Notes: generated from the sequence alone by a model not told the origin. A DNA stretch of 64,000 bases from Nocardioides sp. ChNu-153 (GCF_030466625.1 NZ_JADEVT010000005.1:153185-217184), one strand, 5' to 3'; positions 43,221-52,569 are shown, numbered from the stretch's first letter. Numbers and translations are program-made.

Positions 43221-44056
43221 GCGCGACCGCCTCCCTCCGGGCGCGGCGCGTGGGGCGGCGTGCGGGCCACGCCGCCCTCGGCGTCGGCTTCATCGCCCTG
43301 CTGCTCCTGCTGTGGGACCTCGGGGTGCGCGGCGAGTGGGTGCTGCTCTTCGACATCAAGATGGGCTTCCTGCCGCCGCCGGTGGAGGTCGCGAGGCTGA
43401 TGTGGGACTTCGCCTTCGGCGGGGTGTACGACGACGCCTACTCCGGCACGCTGTGGAGCCACCTCGGCGCCAGCGCGTTCCGGGTGCTGGCCGGGTTCGC
43501 CCTCGCAGCCGCCCTCGCCATCCCGATCGGCGTGCTGATGGGGCGCTCGGAGCTCGTGCGGGCCACGCTCGACCCGGCGGTCAACCTGTTCCGGCCGATC
43601 CCGGCCACGGCGTGGGTGCCGCTGGTGCTGCTCATCATCGGGTTCGGCAGCCAGGCGACGATCTTCCTCATCGTGCTGTCGGCGTTCTTCCCGATCCTGC
43701 TCAACACGATCACCGCGACACGGGAGGTGTCGCCGCGGCTCGTCGAGGCGGCGCGGATGCTCGGCACGACGCGGCTCGGGGTGCTGCTGAAGGTGGTCGT
43801 GCCCGCCGCGACGCCCGGCATCGTGTCGGGCCTGCGGATCGGGCTGGGGCTCGGCTGGGTGATCCTCGTCCTCGGGGAGGCCAACGGCATCGACACGGGC
43901 CTCGGCTCGATGATCATGATCGCCCGCGAGCAGGTGCGCACCGACCGGGTGGTGGTCGGGATGATCGTCATCGGCATCGCCGGCTACCTCTCCGACCGCG
44001 TGCTCGTGCTCGGCCTCAAGGGACTGTTCGGACGACGCCCGCTGGTGCGGGCATGA
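43217..44056 (+). CDS. ABC transporter permease (SsuC/TauC type)
   Basis: A 279-residue, six-TM BPD-type permease. The EAA loop is EAARMLGTTRLGVLLKVVVP followed by AATPGIVSGLRIGLGLGW, characteristic of nitrate/sulfonate/taurine permeases. NLFRPIPATAWVPLVLLIIG is the conserved TM region before it. It forms the membrane channel for the SBP at 42225 and the ATPase at 44053, with 4-bp overlaps on both sides. Confidence 0.9.
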   Translation: MSATASLRARRVGRRAGHAALGVGFIALLLLLWDLGVRGEWVLLFDIKMGFLPPPVEVARLMWDFAFGGVYDDAYSGTLWSHLGASAFRVLAGFALAAALAIPIGVLMGRSELVRATLDPAVNLFRPIPATAWVPLVLLIIGFGSQATIFLIVLSAFFPILLNTITATREVSPRLVEAARMLGTTRLGVLLKVVVPAATPGIVSGLRIGLGLGWVILVLGEANGIDTGLGSMIMIAREQVRTDRVVVGMIVIGIAGYLSDRVLVLGLKGLFGRRPLVRA

Positions 44057-44910
44057 GGGGGGACCAGGCCGTGACGGCAGGTACGACGACGCGCGCCGCC
44101 GCCGCGGGGGCGGCCGGGACCACCCGCCGTACCCGGGAGCCCGACGAGGGCGGCCGGATCGTGCTGCGGGGCGTCGGCAAGCAGTACGCGACCCGGCGCG
44201 GGCCCGTCGACGCCGTCGCGGGGGTCGACCTCGAGGTGACGCCCGGCGAGTTCGTCGCGGTCGTCGGCGCCAGCGGCTGCGGCAAGTCGACGGTGCTGCG
44301 GATCCTCGCCGGGTTCGAGCAGCACACGAGCGGCGTGGTGGAGGTCGGCGGCGGGCCCGTGCGGGGGCCGGGGCCGGACCGCGGCGTGGTGTTCCAGGAC
44401 TACGGGCTCTTCCCCTGGCTGACGGTCGCGGAGAACGTGCGCTGGGGGCCGCGGCAGCAGCGCGTGTCACGCGCCCGGGCGCGGGCGCGGGCCGCGGAGT
44501 ACATCGAGGTGGTGGGCCTGACGCGGTTCGCCGACCGCTACCCCGGCGAGCTGTCCGGCGGCATGCAGCAGCGCGTCGCCATCGCCCGCGTCCTGGCCAA
44601 CGACCCGGCCGTGCTGCTGATGGACGAGCCGTTCGGCGCGCTCGACGCCCTCACCCGCACGACCATGCAGCACGAGCTCGGGCGCCTGCGCGCCGCCTCC
44701 GGCGCGACCGTGCTGTTCGTGACGCACTCGATCGAGGAGGCCGTGTACCTCGCCGACCGCGTCGTCGTCATGGCCGGCGGCGCCTCCCACGGGGTCCCGG
44801 GCCACATCGCGGAGGTCGTGCCCGTCGAGCTCGGCCCCGAGCGCGACGTCAACGCGCCCGACTTCAACGCCGTGGAGAAGCGCATCGCCGCGCTGGTGCA
44901 CGGGGGCTGA
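44053..44910 (+). CDS. ABC transporter ATP-binding protein (SsuB/TauB type)
   Basis: A 285-residue ATPase. Walker A is GASGCGKST, the Q-loop is GVVFQDYGLFPWLTVAENV, the signature LSGGMQQRVAIARVLA, Walker B VLLMDEPFGALD, and the H-switch LFVTHSIEEAVYLADRVVVM. The N-terminal 35 residues are an Ala/Thr/Arg-rich extension not usual for the family. It powers the importer encoded by the two preceding genes and is the last gene of that operon; a family B repeat cluster follows. Confidence 0.92.
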   Translation: MRGDQAVTAGTTTRAAAAGAAGTTRRTREPDEGGRIVLRGVGKQYATRRGPVDAVAGVDLEVTPGEFVAVVGASGCGKSTVLRILAGFEQHTSGVVEVGGGPVRGPGPDRGVVFQDYGLFPWLTVAENVRWGPRQQRVSRARARARAAEYIEVVGLTRFADRYPGELSGGMQQRVAIARVLANDPAVLLMDEPFGALDALTRTTMQHELGRLRAASGATVLFVTHSIEEAVYLADRVVVMAGGASHGVPGHIAEVVPVELGPERDVNAPDFNAVEKRIAALVHGG

Positions 44911-44931
44911 GGGGCGGCCGTCACCTGGGCG

Positions 44932-45196
44932 TGTGGTTTCGAGGGGTGCTGGCGCACCCGCCTCGACCACCGGGTGCTCGCGCTAGCGGTCCGGTGGTCG
45001 AGGTGCTCGCGCTGTGCCGGTGGTTGAGGTGGCCGCGCTGGCGGCCCTCGAAACCACTGTCGCTCTCCACGCGGGGGTTAGGGGGGTGCTGGGGCGGCCC
45101 CCCCCACCCCCCGGGGTGGGCTACCCACCTCAACCACCGGGAGTGGGCTACCCACCTCGACCACCGGCGGTGCTAGCGCACCCGCCTCGACCACCG
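44932..45196. repeat. dispersed palindromic repeat, family B, second cluster
   Basis: Five or more units or half-units are packed in the 307-bp gap 44911-45217: GTGGTTTCGAGGGG at 44933, GGTGGTCGAGG at 44993, GGTGGTTGAGGTGG near 45019 running to CCTCGAAACCAC (to 45057), then CACCTCAACCACC and two CACCTCGACCACC/GCCTCGACCACC ends to 45194. They separate the convergent importer and secreted-protein genes; no gene is seen in this gap. Confidence 0.82.
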
Positions 45197-45217
45197 AGGT
45201 GACCCCGGAGCGGGCGG

Positions 45218-45847
45218 TCAGGGCAGGGCGGAGTCCTGGAACGCGCGCTCGGACCGGCTGGTCTCGCGCCCGTCCACGGCGACGACGCGGTTGAGGACCG
45301 TGAACGTCCCGGCGGACACCGTGGTGTCCTCGCCCGCGATGCACTCGCCGGGGATCGTGACCGCCACGACGTCGTGGACCCGCGACCAGGCCACAGCGCC
45401 GTCGACGTCGCACTGGCCCACCGACCACGGCTCGCTCGGGTCGTGCACGTTCGTCGACCGCACCCGGAACCCGGTGCCGGTCCGGTCGGGATCCAGGGAG
45501 ACCAGGGTGTCGCCGTAGCTCGCGGCAATGAGCTGCTGCCCCACGTCGAGCGTGAGGCGCTGGCCGCTGCGCGTCGTACGGCGGGCGTAGGCGAACACCT
45601 GCTCCACCGCCACCTCGACGAGCACGTCGTCGCCCTGCGCCCGGGCGCGGACCCAGGCGATGTCCGACGCGGTCGGCGGCGCGGCCGGCGCGAACGACGG
45701 ACCGTACGAGCTCGGGTACCGCTCGACGTCCCCTCGGGGATCGTCGATCTGGACCGGCAGACCGGCCGGCGCCGCGTGCGCCGTACCCGGCACCGTCGAC
45801 AGCACCGCCACCACGGTGGCCACGACGACCCCTCTGAGACCCCGCAC
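45218..45847 (-). CDS. secreted protein of unknown function
   Basis: A 209-residue exported protein. The signal peptide (about 1-25; VVVATVVAVLSTVPGTAHA-AP) is followed by a mature domain of short beta-rich segments (DDPRGDVERYPSSYGPSF, AYARRTTRSGQRLTLDVG, VAVTIPGECIAG). Two Cys (QCDVDG and GECIAG) could form a disulfide. I do not recognise the family; related sequences are often called hypothetical. No anchor motif is visible. It is monocistronic, beside a cluster of family B repeats. Confidence 0.7.
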   Translation of the reverse strand: MRGLRGVVVATVVAVLSTVPGTAHAAPAGLPVQIDDPRGDVERYPSSYGPSFAPAAPPTASDIAWVRARAQGDDVLVEVAVEQVFAYARRTTRSGQRLTLDVGQQLIAASYGDTLVSLDPDRTGTGFRVRSTNVHDPSEPWSVGQCDVDGAVAWSRVHDVVAVTIPGECIAGEDTTVSAGTFTVLNRVVAVDGRETSRSERAFQDSALP

Positions 45848-45988
45848 GCCCGAACCCCCCGCTCGACGACCGTTCCTGCCGAGAACGTAGTGGACGCCGC
45901 CGGGACGCTCTCAGGTTTCCGCAGGACCGGCGGTCGCCTGTGTGGTTCGCGTCACGTTCGAACCCGCCGGCGGCTAGGGTCCGATCGC

Positions 45989-47044
45989 ATGGTGGGGGAC
46001 CAGGTGGGGCAGCGCTGTCCGTCGTGCGGTGCGGAGCTGGCGGAGGGCTTCTCGCCCGGGCCGAAGGGGCGGGTGGGCGCGCGCTGCGGTCGCTGCCAGG
46101 CGCTGGAGCGCCACCGCTTCCTGGCGCTGCTGCTGCGGGCCCTCGGCCCGTTCGTCGCTGACGCCGAGCTGGTGCTCGACGAGGCCCCGAGCCGCCACAC
46201 GACGCGGGTGCTCGCCGACCTGGGCGCGCGGCGCGTGGTGGGGATGGACTTCGACCCGGCCGCCGACGGGCGCGACGTGACCGTGCAGGGGAGCCTCACG
46301 CAGGTGCCGCTCGCCACCGGGTCGGTGGACCTGCTGATCTGCTACCACGTGCTGGAGCACGTGCCAAACGACGCGGCCGCGATGGCGGAGATCCGCCGGG
46401 TGCTCGCCGACGACGGGATCGGTCTCGTGCAGGTGCCGCTGCCGCCCGACGACGTGCCGACCGACGAGGACCCCGACGCCGACGCCGAGACGCGCATCGC
46501 CCGGTTCGGCCAGGCCGACCACGTGCGGCTCTATGGCTGGGACGTGGAGGACCGCCTGCGGGCCGCCGGTCTCGACGTGGTGCTGCTGCGGTGCTCCGAC
46601 CTCGTGCCGGCCGCGACCCGCGAGCGGCACGGGCTGGTGGCCGACGAGGTCACGTGGCTCGTGCGCCCGGCGCCCGGTGCGCAGGGTCGGCTCCTGCGGG
46701 TGGGCGACCTCGGGATCACGCGGCTCGACCTGCTCGGTCGCGCCGACCTGGCCGAGCCCGCCCATGTCCGGGCCGCGCGGGAGCGCGCGCTGCACCAGCG
46801 CGTCGCGGGCGCCGAGGCCGCCACCGAGCGGTGGCGCACCGAGGCCGGGTCGGAGCGGTCGGGGCGGGAGGCGGAACGGGTACGACGGGAGGCCGCGGAG
46901 GCCGAGACCCGCGCGTGGCGCGCCCGGGCCGAGCGGGCCGAGCGCTCGCTCGACCGGTTACGCAGCAGGCTGCCGGTGCGCGCCGCCGTACGGGTGCGAC
47001 GTGCCGCGCGGTCGGTGGCGGGGAGGCTCGGGGGGCAGTCCTAG
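45989..47044 (+). CDS. class I SAM-dependent methyltransferase with N-terminal zinc ribbon
   Basis: A 351-residue protein. An N-terminal four-Cys ribbon (QRCPSCGAELAE then ARCGRC, about 8-35) precedes a methyltransferase domain (about 60-190; VLDEAPSRHTTRVLADLGAR, VVGMDFDPAADGRDV, LICYHVLEHVPNDAAAMAE). The C-terminal third is an Arg/Glu/Ala-rich coiled coil ending in a basic stretch. Ribbon plus methyltransferase plus coiled coil resembles cell-surface glycan or glycosyltransferase-associated enzymes; the substrate is unknown. It sits alone between convergent and divergent genes. Confidence 0.78.
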   Translation: MVGDQVGQRCPSCGAELAEGFSPGPKGRVGARCGRCQALERHRFLALLLRALGPFVADAELVLDEAPSRHTTRVLADLGARRVVGMDFDPAADGRDVTVQGSLTQVPLATGSVDLLICYHVLEHVPNDAAAMAEIRRVLADDGIGLVQVPLPPDDVPTDEDPDADAETRIARFGQADHVRLYGWDVEDRLRAAGLDVVLLRCSDLVPAATRERHGLVADEVTWLVRPAPGAQGRLLRVGDLGITRLDLLGRADLAEPAHVRAARERALHQRVAGAEAATERWRTEAGSERSGREAERVRREAAEAETRAWRARAERAERSLDRLRSRLPVRAAVRVRRAARSVAGRLGGQS

Positions 47045-47085
47045 GACTCGCGGCTCGGAAGCGTCGCGCGGCCGTGGGGCGAGGC

Positions 47086-48111
47086 TCAGCCGCGGCCGCT
47101 CGCGTACGCGTCGATCTCGCCCAGCACCCGGGCCTTCGTCCCCTCGTCGGCGAAGGACGCACGGACGGCGGCGCGGGCGAGCTCGGCGGTGCCGGCCTCG
47201 TCGAGCCCCAGGATCTCGGCGGCGATCCCGTACTCGCGGTTGAGCGTCGTGCCGAACATCGGCGGGTCGTCGGAGTTGATGGTGACCGTGACCCCCGCGT
47301 CGCGGAAGGCCCGTAGCGGGTGGAGGTCGAGGGAGGGGACGGCCCGGGTCGCCACGTTCGACGACGGGCACACCTCGAGCGGGACGCCCGTGGCGGCCAG
47401 GTGCGCCAGCAGCGCGGGGTCCTGGGCCGAGGAGGTGCCGTGCCCGATGCGCTCGGCGCCCAGCAGCCGCAGCGCGTCCCACACGGTCTCGGGCCCGGTG
47501 GTCTCGCCGGCGTGGGGGACGCTGTGCAGGCCCGCCGCGCGGGTGGCGTCGAAGTGGGGCTGGAACTGCGGCCGGGGCACCCCGATCTCCGGGCCGCCGA
47601 GCCCGAAGGCGACGAGGGCGTCCGGGCCGTGGTCGAGGGCGAACCCGAGGGTCGCGTCCGCCGCGGGCAGGCCCGCCTCGCCGGGGATGTCGTAGATCCA
47701 GCGCAGCACCAGCCCGAAGTCCCGCTCCGCCGCGACGCGGGCGTCCTCGAGCGCCTCCGTGTAGGCCTCGATCGGCATGCCGACGCCCTCGTCGTGGGGG
47801 CGCACCGAGGTGTACGGCGTGCACGTCAGCTCGGCGTAGCGCAGGTTCTGGCCCCCCGCCATTTCGCGGGCGATCTCGTAGGTGAGGTAGCGGATGTCCT
47901 CGGGCGTGCGCACCAGCGCCACGACGGCGAGGTAGACCTCGATGAAGTGGGCGAAGTCGCGGAACTCGAAGAACTTCGCGAGCTCGGCGGCGTCGCTGGG
48001 CACGGTGCCCGGGTGGCGCTCGGCCAGCTCGGCCACGATGCGGGGCGAGGCGGAGCCGATGTGGTGGACGTGGAGCTCGGCCTTGGGCAGGCCGGCGATG
48101 AAGTCGTGCAC
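47086..48111 (-). CDS. add: adenosine deaminase
   Basis: A 341-residue amidohydrolase. Metal ligands are the HxH in KAELHVHHIGSAS, the His in VPHAGETTGPE, the GHGT motif in RIGHGTSSAQ and the Asp pair in TINSDDPPMFGTTLNREY. It deaminates adenosine to inosine in purine salvage; the N-terminal region supports the adenosine rather than the adenine deaminase branch, though close relatives act on 6-aminodeoxyfutalosine. The GTG at 48111 follows AAGGATCTCC. It is monocistronic or shares a transcript with the upstream unknown gene 19 bp away. Confidence 0.87.
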   Translation of the reverse strand: MHDFIAGLPKAELHVHHIGSASPRIVAELAERHPGTVPSDAAELAKFFEFRDFAHFIEVYLAVVALVRTPEDIRYLTYEIAREMAGGQNLRYAELTCTPYTSVRPHDEGVGMPIEAYTEALEDARVAAERDFGLVLRWIYDIPGEAGLPAADATLGFALDHGPDALVAFGLGGPEIGVPRPQFQPHFDATRAAGLHSVPHAGETTGPETVWDALRLLGAERIGHGTSSAQDPALLAHLAATGVPLEVCPSSNVATRAVPSLDLHPLRAFRDAGVTVTINSDDPPMFGTTLNREYGIAAEILGLDEAGTAELARAAVRASFADEGTKARVLGEIDAYASGRG

Positions 48112-48130
48112 GGAGATCCTTCCGGTGGGG

Positions 48131-48634
48131 CTAGCGGTCGGACGACGGGGACGGGAGCAGCGGGAACCAGGTCGTCGCCACGTCCTGGATGGCGCCGGGG
48201 TCGATCCCGCAGCGGGCCCTCAGCACGGTCTGGACGTAGGCCTCGTCGACCTCGGGCCACGACGGCTCCTCGGGCAGCGACGTCCCGCGGCGGTGCATCC
48301 CGTCGTCGGGATCGGCCGTGATCTCCCGGTCGATGCCGTCGCCGACGACGCGGAGGGAGTAGACCCCGACCGAGTCCCACACGGTGGCGAACAGCGCCTC
48401 GGTCCCGAGCCTCCTCACCAGGCGGGTGTCGACACCGCGGGGCAGCTTCATGGGCGCAGCGAGCACGACCACCGCGCTCTCCGCCGCGCCGTCGACCTGC
48501 GCCACGGTGACGCCGGACGGTCCCGCCCACGGCTCCACGGCCTGGTCGCCGACGGTCAGGACGCCGCCGAGCGCCTGCCCGAGCTCCGCCAGGGACGTCC
48601 GGCGGAGGACCGCGATGTCGTAACGAGAACCCAT
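48131..48634 (-). CDS. conserved-looking protein of unknown function
   Basis: A 167-residue acidic protein without signal peptide or TM segment. It opens MGSRYDIAVLRRTSLAELGQ and has DAWxS-like and SLPEEPSWPEVDEAYVQTVL segments near the C-terminus. I do not recognise a domain. It ends 19 bp before the adenosine deaminase start and is divergent from the ankyrin gene across 106 bp. The product could belong to the immunity or contact-system hypotheticals that often flank ankyrin genes, but that is a guess. Confidence 0.6.
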   Translation of the reverse strand: MGSRYDIAVLRRTSLAELGQALGGVLTVGDQAVEPWAGPSGVTVAQVDGAAESAVVVLAAPMKLPRGVDTRLVRRLGTEALFATVWDSVGVYSLRVVGDGIDREITADPDDGMHRRGTSLPEEPSWPEVDEAYVQTVLRARCGIDPGAIQDVATTWFPLLPSPSSDR

Positions 48635-48740
48635 GGTCGAGATCGTCGCACCTGCCGCAGGCGTGGGGGGAGACACGCGGGGGTAGTGACCTCGACCGGA
48701 TCGCGCGTCACGGGGACGTCGACGCGCCACGCTGAGGGGG

Positions 48741-49802
48741 ATGAGGATGGCGAAGAAGCGCACCACCTTGCCGAAGGACTTCGGCAGGGGGGACGTGTAC
48801 ACGGTCGCGGAGCTCGAGGAGATCTTCGCGAAGGTCGAGGTGACCGCCGTGGGGCGTGACTACAACAAGGAGTCGGCCCTGATGAGCAACAGGCTCGACG
48901 CCGACGGGGTCCGGTGGCTGCTCGAGCGCGGTGCCGACGCGAACGCCGTCGACCGCTTCGGCAACACCGCGCTGACGCACCACGTCAGGTGGAGGAACCA
49001 GATCGGCGTCGTTGAGGTGCTCCTCGAGCACGGTGCCGACCCCGACGTCACCGGACACTCCTCGCCTCTGACCGCCGCGGCCGAGCACCTGAACACCCCG
49101 GGCCTGCACCTGCTGCTCGACCACGGCGCCGACCCCCTGCTCACCTACGGGCGCCGCGGCGACACGGCGCTCGACCGTGCGATGACACGGCTGCACGACT
49201 ACCAGGCAGCGGCAGCCATCGAGGTCGCCCGGGTGCTCGTCGACCGCGGCGCGCGCGTCTCGGGCGAGACCCCGAAGTACCTCCGCCAGACGATGTCGGC
49301 CGTGCACCGGAGGATCGCGGACGGCAAGGGCGGGGAGGAGATGCTGGCCGCCCTGCACGAGCTGTTCGAACTGCTGGGCGTGGAGCCCTCGGTGCCCCCG
49401 CGTGTGCTCGAGCCGGGCGAGCCGATCACGGTGACGACCGAGGGGTGGAAGGCCCAGTTCTCGGAGCTGTGGAAGATGCTCGTGCCCGCCGGCGGCGCCG
49501 CGGACAGCGTCCAGGGGGAGGTCGTGCGGATCGCCGGCCGCGTGGGCAACGAGATCCTCGGCAACGGCGGCGGCAACTGGGACCGGGACTACGACCGGAT
49601 GCTGCAGGCGTACGCCGCGCACGTGCGCACCGGCTCGCCGCTCGACGACGCCGACCTCCGCGACGCGGACGAGGCCGTGGCACGCCTCGAGGGTGGAGCC
49701 TTCGACGAGCCCGCCGTCGACGTCCTCACCGAGCTCGCCGTGACCTGGGTGCTGCGCAACCCCGACCGCGTCGACCTGCCGGAGCCGCCGTACCGACGGT
49801 GA
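48741..49802 (+). CDS. ankyrin-repeat protein
   Basis: A 353-residue cytoplasmic protein. Ankyrin repeats occupy about 45-180 (GVRWLLERGADANAVDRFGN, IGVVEVLLEHGADPDV, LHLLLDHGADPLLTYGRRGD, IEVARVLVDRGARVS), four to five units. The C-terminal half is helical, acidic and unlike the repeats, with WKAQFSELWKMLVPAGGA and a Gly-rich GNEILGNGGGNWDRDYDRML. No toxin or catalytic motif is seen. ATG 48741 or 48747 both fit. It is divergent from the 167-aa unknown gene, so the two may be co-controlled. Confidence 0.82.
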   Translation: MRMAKKRTTLPKDFGRGDVYTVAELEEIFAKVEVTAVGRDYNKESALMSNRLDADGVRWLLERGADANAVDRFGNTALTHHVRWRNQIGVVEVLLEHGADPDVTGHSSPLTAAAEHLNTPGLHLLLDHGADPLLTYGRRGDTALDRAMTRLHDYQAAAAIEVARVLVDRGARVSGETPKYLRQTMSAVHRRIADGKGGEEMLAALHELFELLGVEPSVPPRVLEPGEPITVTTEGWKAQFSELWKMLVPAGGAADSVQGEVVRIAGRVGNEILGNGGGNWDRDYDRMLQAYAAHVRTGSPLDDADLRDADEAVARLEGGAFDEPAVDVLTELAVTWVLRNPDRVDLPEPPYRR

Positions 49803-49823
49803 GTCCAGCGACCGGCCCGCCGC

Positions 49824-50951
49824 TCAGCCCAGCACCTCCGCGACGGCGACGCTCGTCATGCCGTGTGCCGCGGCGACCGCGGCGTTCGTGACGGCGCCGG
49901 CGTGGGTCGACAGCCCGTGGGCGAGGGCGGGGTCGGCGGCGCAGGCGTCGCGCCAGCCCTGGTCGGCGACGGCGAGCGCGTAGGGCACCGTCACGTTCGT
50001 CAGGGCGTACGTCGAGGTGTGCGGCACCGCTCCAGGCATGTTCGCCACGCAGTAGAAGGTCGCGTCGTGCACGCGGTACGTCGGGTCGGCATGGGTCGTC
50101 GCGTGCGAGTCCTCGAAGCAGCCGCCCTGGTCGACCGAGATGTCGACGAGCACCGCGCCGGGCCGCATGCGGGCGACGGTGTCGTTGGAGACGAGGGTGG
50201 GGGCCTTCGCGCCCGGCACCAGCACGGCGCCGATCACCAGGTCCGCCTCGAGCACCGCCTCGGTGAGCGCCAGCGTCGAGGAGGCGACGGTCTGCACCTG
50301 CCCGCCGAACGCCCGGTCCGCCGCACGCAGCGCGGTCACGCTCTTGTCGAGCAGCAGCACCCGCGCCCCGAGGCCGAGCGCGACGCGCGCCGCGCTCATC
50401 CCGGCGACACCGGCGCCGACGACGACGACGTTGGCGGCGTACGTTCCCGGCACCCCGCCCATCAGCACGCCGCGGCCGCCCAGCACGCCGGCCCCGGCCC
50501 GCATGAGGTGGTAGGCGCCGGCCTGCGGCGCGAGGCGCCCCGCCACCTCCGACATGGGGGCCAGCAGCGGCAGCGCCCCGTCCGCGGTCTGCACCGTCTC
50601 GTAGGCCAGCGCCGTCACCTCGCGCGCGACCAGCTCCTCGGTCAGGGCCTTGTCGGCGGCGAGGTGCAGGTAGGTGAAGAGCTGCAGGCCGGGCCGCAGG
50701 CGGTGGTACTCCTCCGCCACCGGCTCCTTCACCTTCAGCACGAGGTCGGCGTCGCCCCACACGTCGTCGGCGGCGTCGACGAGCCGGGCGCCGGCCGCGG
50801 CGTACGCCTCGTCGGGCAGCGCCGACCCGAGGCCCGCCCCGGACTGCACGAGCACCTCGTGGCCGTGGGCGACGAGTTCGGTGGCTCCGGCAGGGGTGAG
50901 GGCGACGCGGTACTCGTGGTTCTTGACCTCGGTGGGGACGCCGATGCGCAT
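49824..50951 (-). CDS. ald: alanine dehydrogenase
   Basis: A 375-residue hexameric-type enzyme. Substrate residues are Arg/Lys in MRIGVPTEVKNHEYRVAL and LVLKVKEPVAEEY, the catalytic His is in LFTYLHLAADKALT and the Asp in LVDISVDQGGCFE. NAD binding is at VVVVGAGVAGMSAARVALGL. It oxidatively deaminates L-alanine to pyruvate and ammonia or runs in reverse for nitrogen assimilation. It is monocistronic and divergent from the PDZ protease; no AsnC-type regulator is adjacent. Confidence 0.93.
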   Translation of the reverse strand: MRIGVPTEVKNHEYRVALTPAGATELVAHGHEVLVQSGAGLGSALPDEAYAAAGARLVDAADDVWGDADLVLKVKEPVAEEYHRLRPGLQLFTYLHLAADKALTEELVAREVTALAYETVQTADGALPLLAPMSEVAGRLAPQAGAYHLMRAGAGVLGGRGVLMGGVPGTYAANVVVVGAGVAGMSAARVALGLGARVLLLDKSVTALRAADRAFGGQVQTVASSTLALTEAVLEADLVIGAVLVPGAKAPTLVSNDTVARMRPGAVLVDISVDQGGCFEDSHATTHADPTYRVHDATFYCVANMPGAVPHTSTYALTNVTVPYALAVADQGWRDACAADPALAHGLSTHAGAVTNAAVAAAHGMTSVAVAEVLG

Positions 50952-51121
50952 GGTTGCTCCTGTGTGTCGGGGCCTCGTGGGCCCGCCCGGTACGACGCGG
51001 TGAGGGTGGCCGCGTCCGGTCGAGTGTGCTCCACGTCACGTCGCGCGTCGACCCCGGGCTCACACCGATTTCACAGCCCGCACTCACCCCGCGTGCAGGC
51101 ACGCGAGGTCCACTGGATGCC

Positions 51122-52381
51122 ATGAACGACACGCGTCCGCTCCCGCCGCACCCCGACCGCCCCCAGCCGCTCCCGCCGTACGGCGCACCCCACGCCGCGC
51201 TCCCGCCGTACGCCGCGTACCCGGCCCCCACGGCCCCGCGCCGGCGTCCGCGCGGGTGGCTCGCGGCGGTCGGCGGCGGCCTCGCGGGTGCGGCGCTCGG
51301 CGCGGCGGTCGCGGTGCCGGTGGCGCTGCACGCGGACGACTCCGCAGGCGCCGGCTCGGGCACCTCCTCGCAGCAGGCCCCGACGAGCGGCGGGTTCGCC
51401 GACCTGCTTGACCGCGGGGAGGCGGGCACGGAGAGCACCGCCGACGGCGAGGAGCCCTCGGACGCGGGCGTGCTCGTCGTCGACACCCTCCTGCCGGGCG
51501 GGGCGGGCGCGGGGACGGCGATGGTGCTGAGCGAGGACGGGCTGGCGGTGACGAACTACCACGTCGTCGACGGCTCCAGCACGGTGCGCGTCACCGTGGC
51601 GTCGACGGGCGAGGAGTACGACGCGGACGTCGTCGGCTACGACCAGGAGGCCGACGTGGCGGTGCTGCAGCTGCAGGACGCGAGCGGGCTCGACACCGTC
51701 ACGCTCGACGACGACGGCGGGGTCGAGATCGGCGACGAGATCACGGCGCTCGGCAACGCCTCGGGACAGGGCTTCCTCTCCGCGGTCAGCGGGGAGGTCA
51801 CCGGCCTCGACGAGGACATCACCACCACCGACCAGGCCACCGGCTCGGAGACCGCGATCACCGGTCTCGTCGAGACCACCGCCGACGTGGTGCCCGGCTA
51901 CTCCGGCGGCCCGATGTTCGACGACGAGGGCGAGGTCGTCGGCATCAGCACCGCGGCCGCGGCCACCAACGGCCGGCGCAGCCCCATGGCCACTCCCGCG
52001 GCGCAGGACGAGGACGGCGGCGGCACCAGCTACGCCCGCCCCATCGACGAGGCGCTCGACGTCGTCGAGCTCGTCGTCAGCGACCAGGAGGGCGACGGCG
52101 TCGTCATCGGCCCCGCGGCCTACCTCGGCGTCGGCATCGACCCCACGGCCGGCGGCGTGCTGGTCGCGCAGGCCGAGCCGGGCACGCCCGCCGCGGACGC
52201 CGGCCTCGCCGCCGGCGACGTCATCACCTCCGTCGACGGCACCGAGGTCGCGTCGTACGACGAGCTCGCCGCCGAGGTCGCCACCCACGAGCCCGGCGAC
52301 GAGGTCGACGTGACGTGGACCGACGCCTCCGGCGCGGAGCAGGAGGCCGAGGTCACCCTCGGCGAGTCGCCGCTGAACTGA
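51122..52381 (+). CDS. membrane-anchored S1C serine protease with PDZ domain (HtrA/PepD type)
   Basis: A 419-residue protein. A cytoplasmic Pro-rich N-terminus (about 1-40) is followed by one TM helix (about 42-66; AAVGGGLAGAALGAAVAVPV). The trypsin-like domain (about 115-300) has the triad His in AVTNYHVVDGS, Asp in QEADVAVLQL and Ser in VVPGYSGGPMF. A PDZ domain (about 335-415; YLGVGIDPTAGGVLVAQ, AGLAAGDVITSVDG) follows. It degrades or processes envelope proteins under stress. The catalytic motif is GYSGGP rather than GNSGGP. A family C palindrome and a terminator follow the stop. Confidence 0.9.
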   Translation: MNDTRPLPPHPDRPQPLPPYGAPHAALPPYAAYPAPTAPRRRPRGWLAAVGGGLAGAALGAAVAVPVALHADDSAGAGSGTSSQQAPTSGGFADLLDRGEAGTESTADGEEPSDAGVLVVDTLLPGGAGAGTAMVLSEDGLAVTNYHVVDGSSTVRVTVASTGEEYDADVVGYDQEADVAVLQLQDASGLDTVTLDDDGGVEIGDEITALGNASGQGFLSAVSGEVTGLDEDITTTDQATGSETAITGLVETTADVVPGYSGGPMFDDEGEVVGISTAAAATNGRRSPMATPAAQDEDGGGTSYARPIDEALDVVELVVSDQEGDGVVIGPAAYLGVGIDPTAGGVLVAQAEPGTPAADAGLAAGDVITSVDGTEVASYDELAAEVATHEPGDEVDVTWTDASGAEQEAEVTLGESPLN

Positions 52382-52390
52382 CGCACCATC

Positions 52391-52444
52391 CCGCGGACGT
52401 CATGCGGACCGAGCCCCCCGGCCCACGGTCCGCACGACGTCCGG
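52391..52444. repeat. dispersed palindromic repeat, family C (copy 2)
   Basis: Left arm CCGCGGACGTCATGCGGACC (52391-52410) and right arm starting CGGTCCGCACGACGTCC (52426-52444), one mismatch. It is close in sequence to copy 1 at 30510-30565 and again sits right after a stop codon. Confidence 0.82.
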
Positions 52445-52477
52445 CGTATCCCGGAGTCCGGCGCACCTGGAGGACGC

Positions 52478-52514
52478 CGACGGCCCCGCACCCTCGAGGG
52501 GTGCGGGGCCGTCG
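52478..52514. terminator. bidirectional terminator hairpin
   Basis: CGACGGCCCCGCACCC pairs perfectly with GGGTGCGGGGCCGTCG around a 5-nt loop, between convergent protease and MMPL genes. Confidence 0.85.
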
Positions 52515-52569
52515 TGCGGTACGGCGGGAGCCGGGCGCCGTGGTCAGGCGCCAGTCTCAGGCGCCGGCC

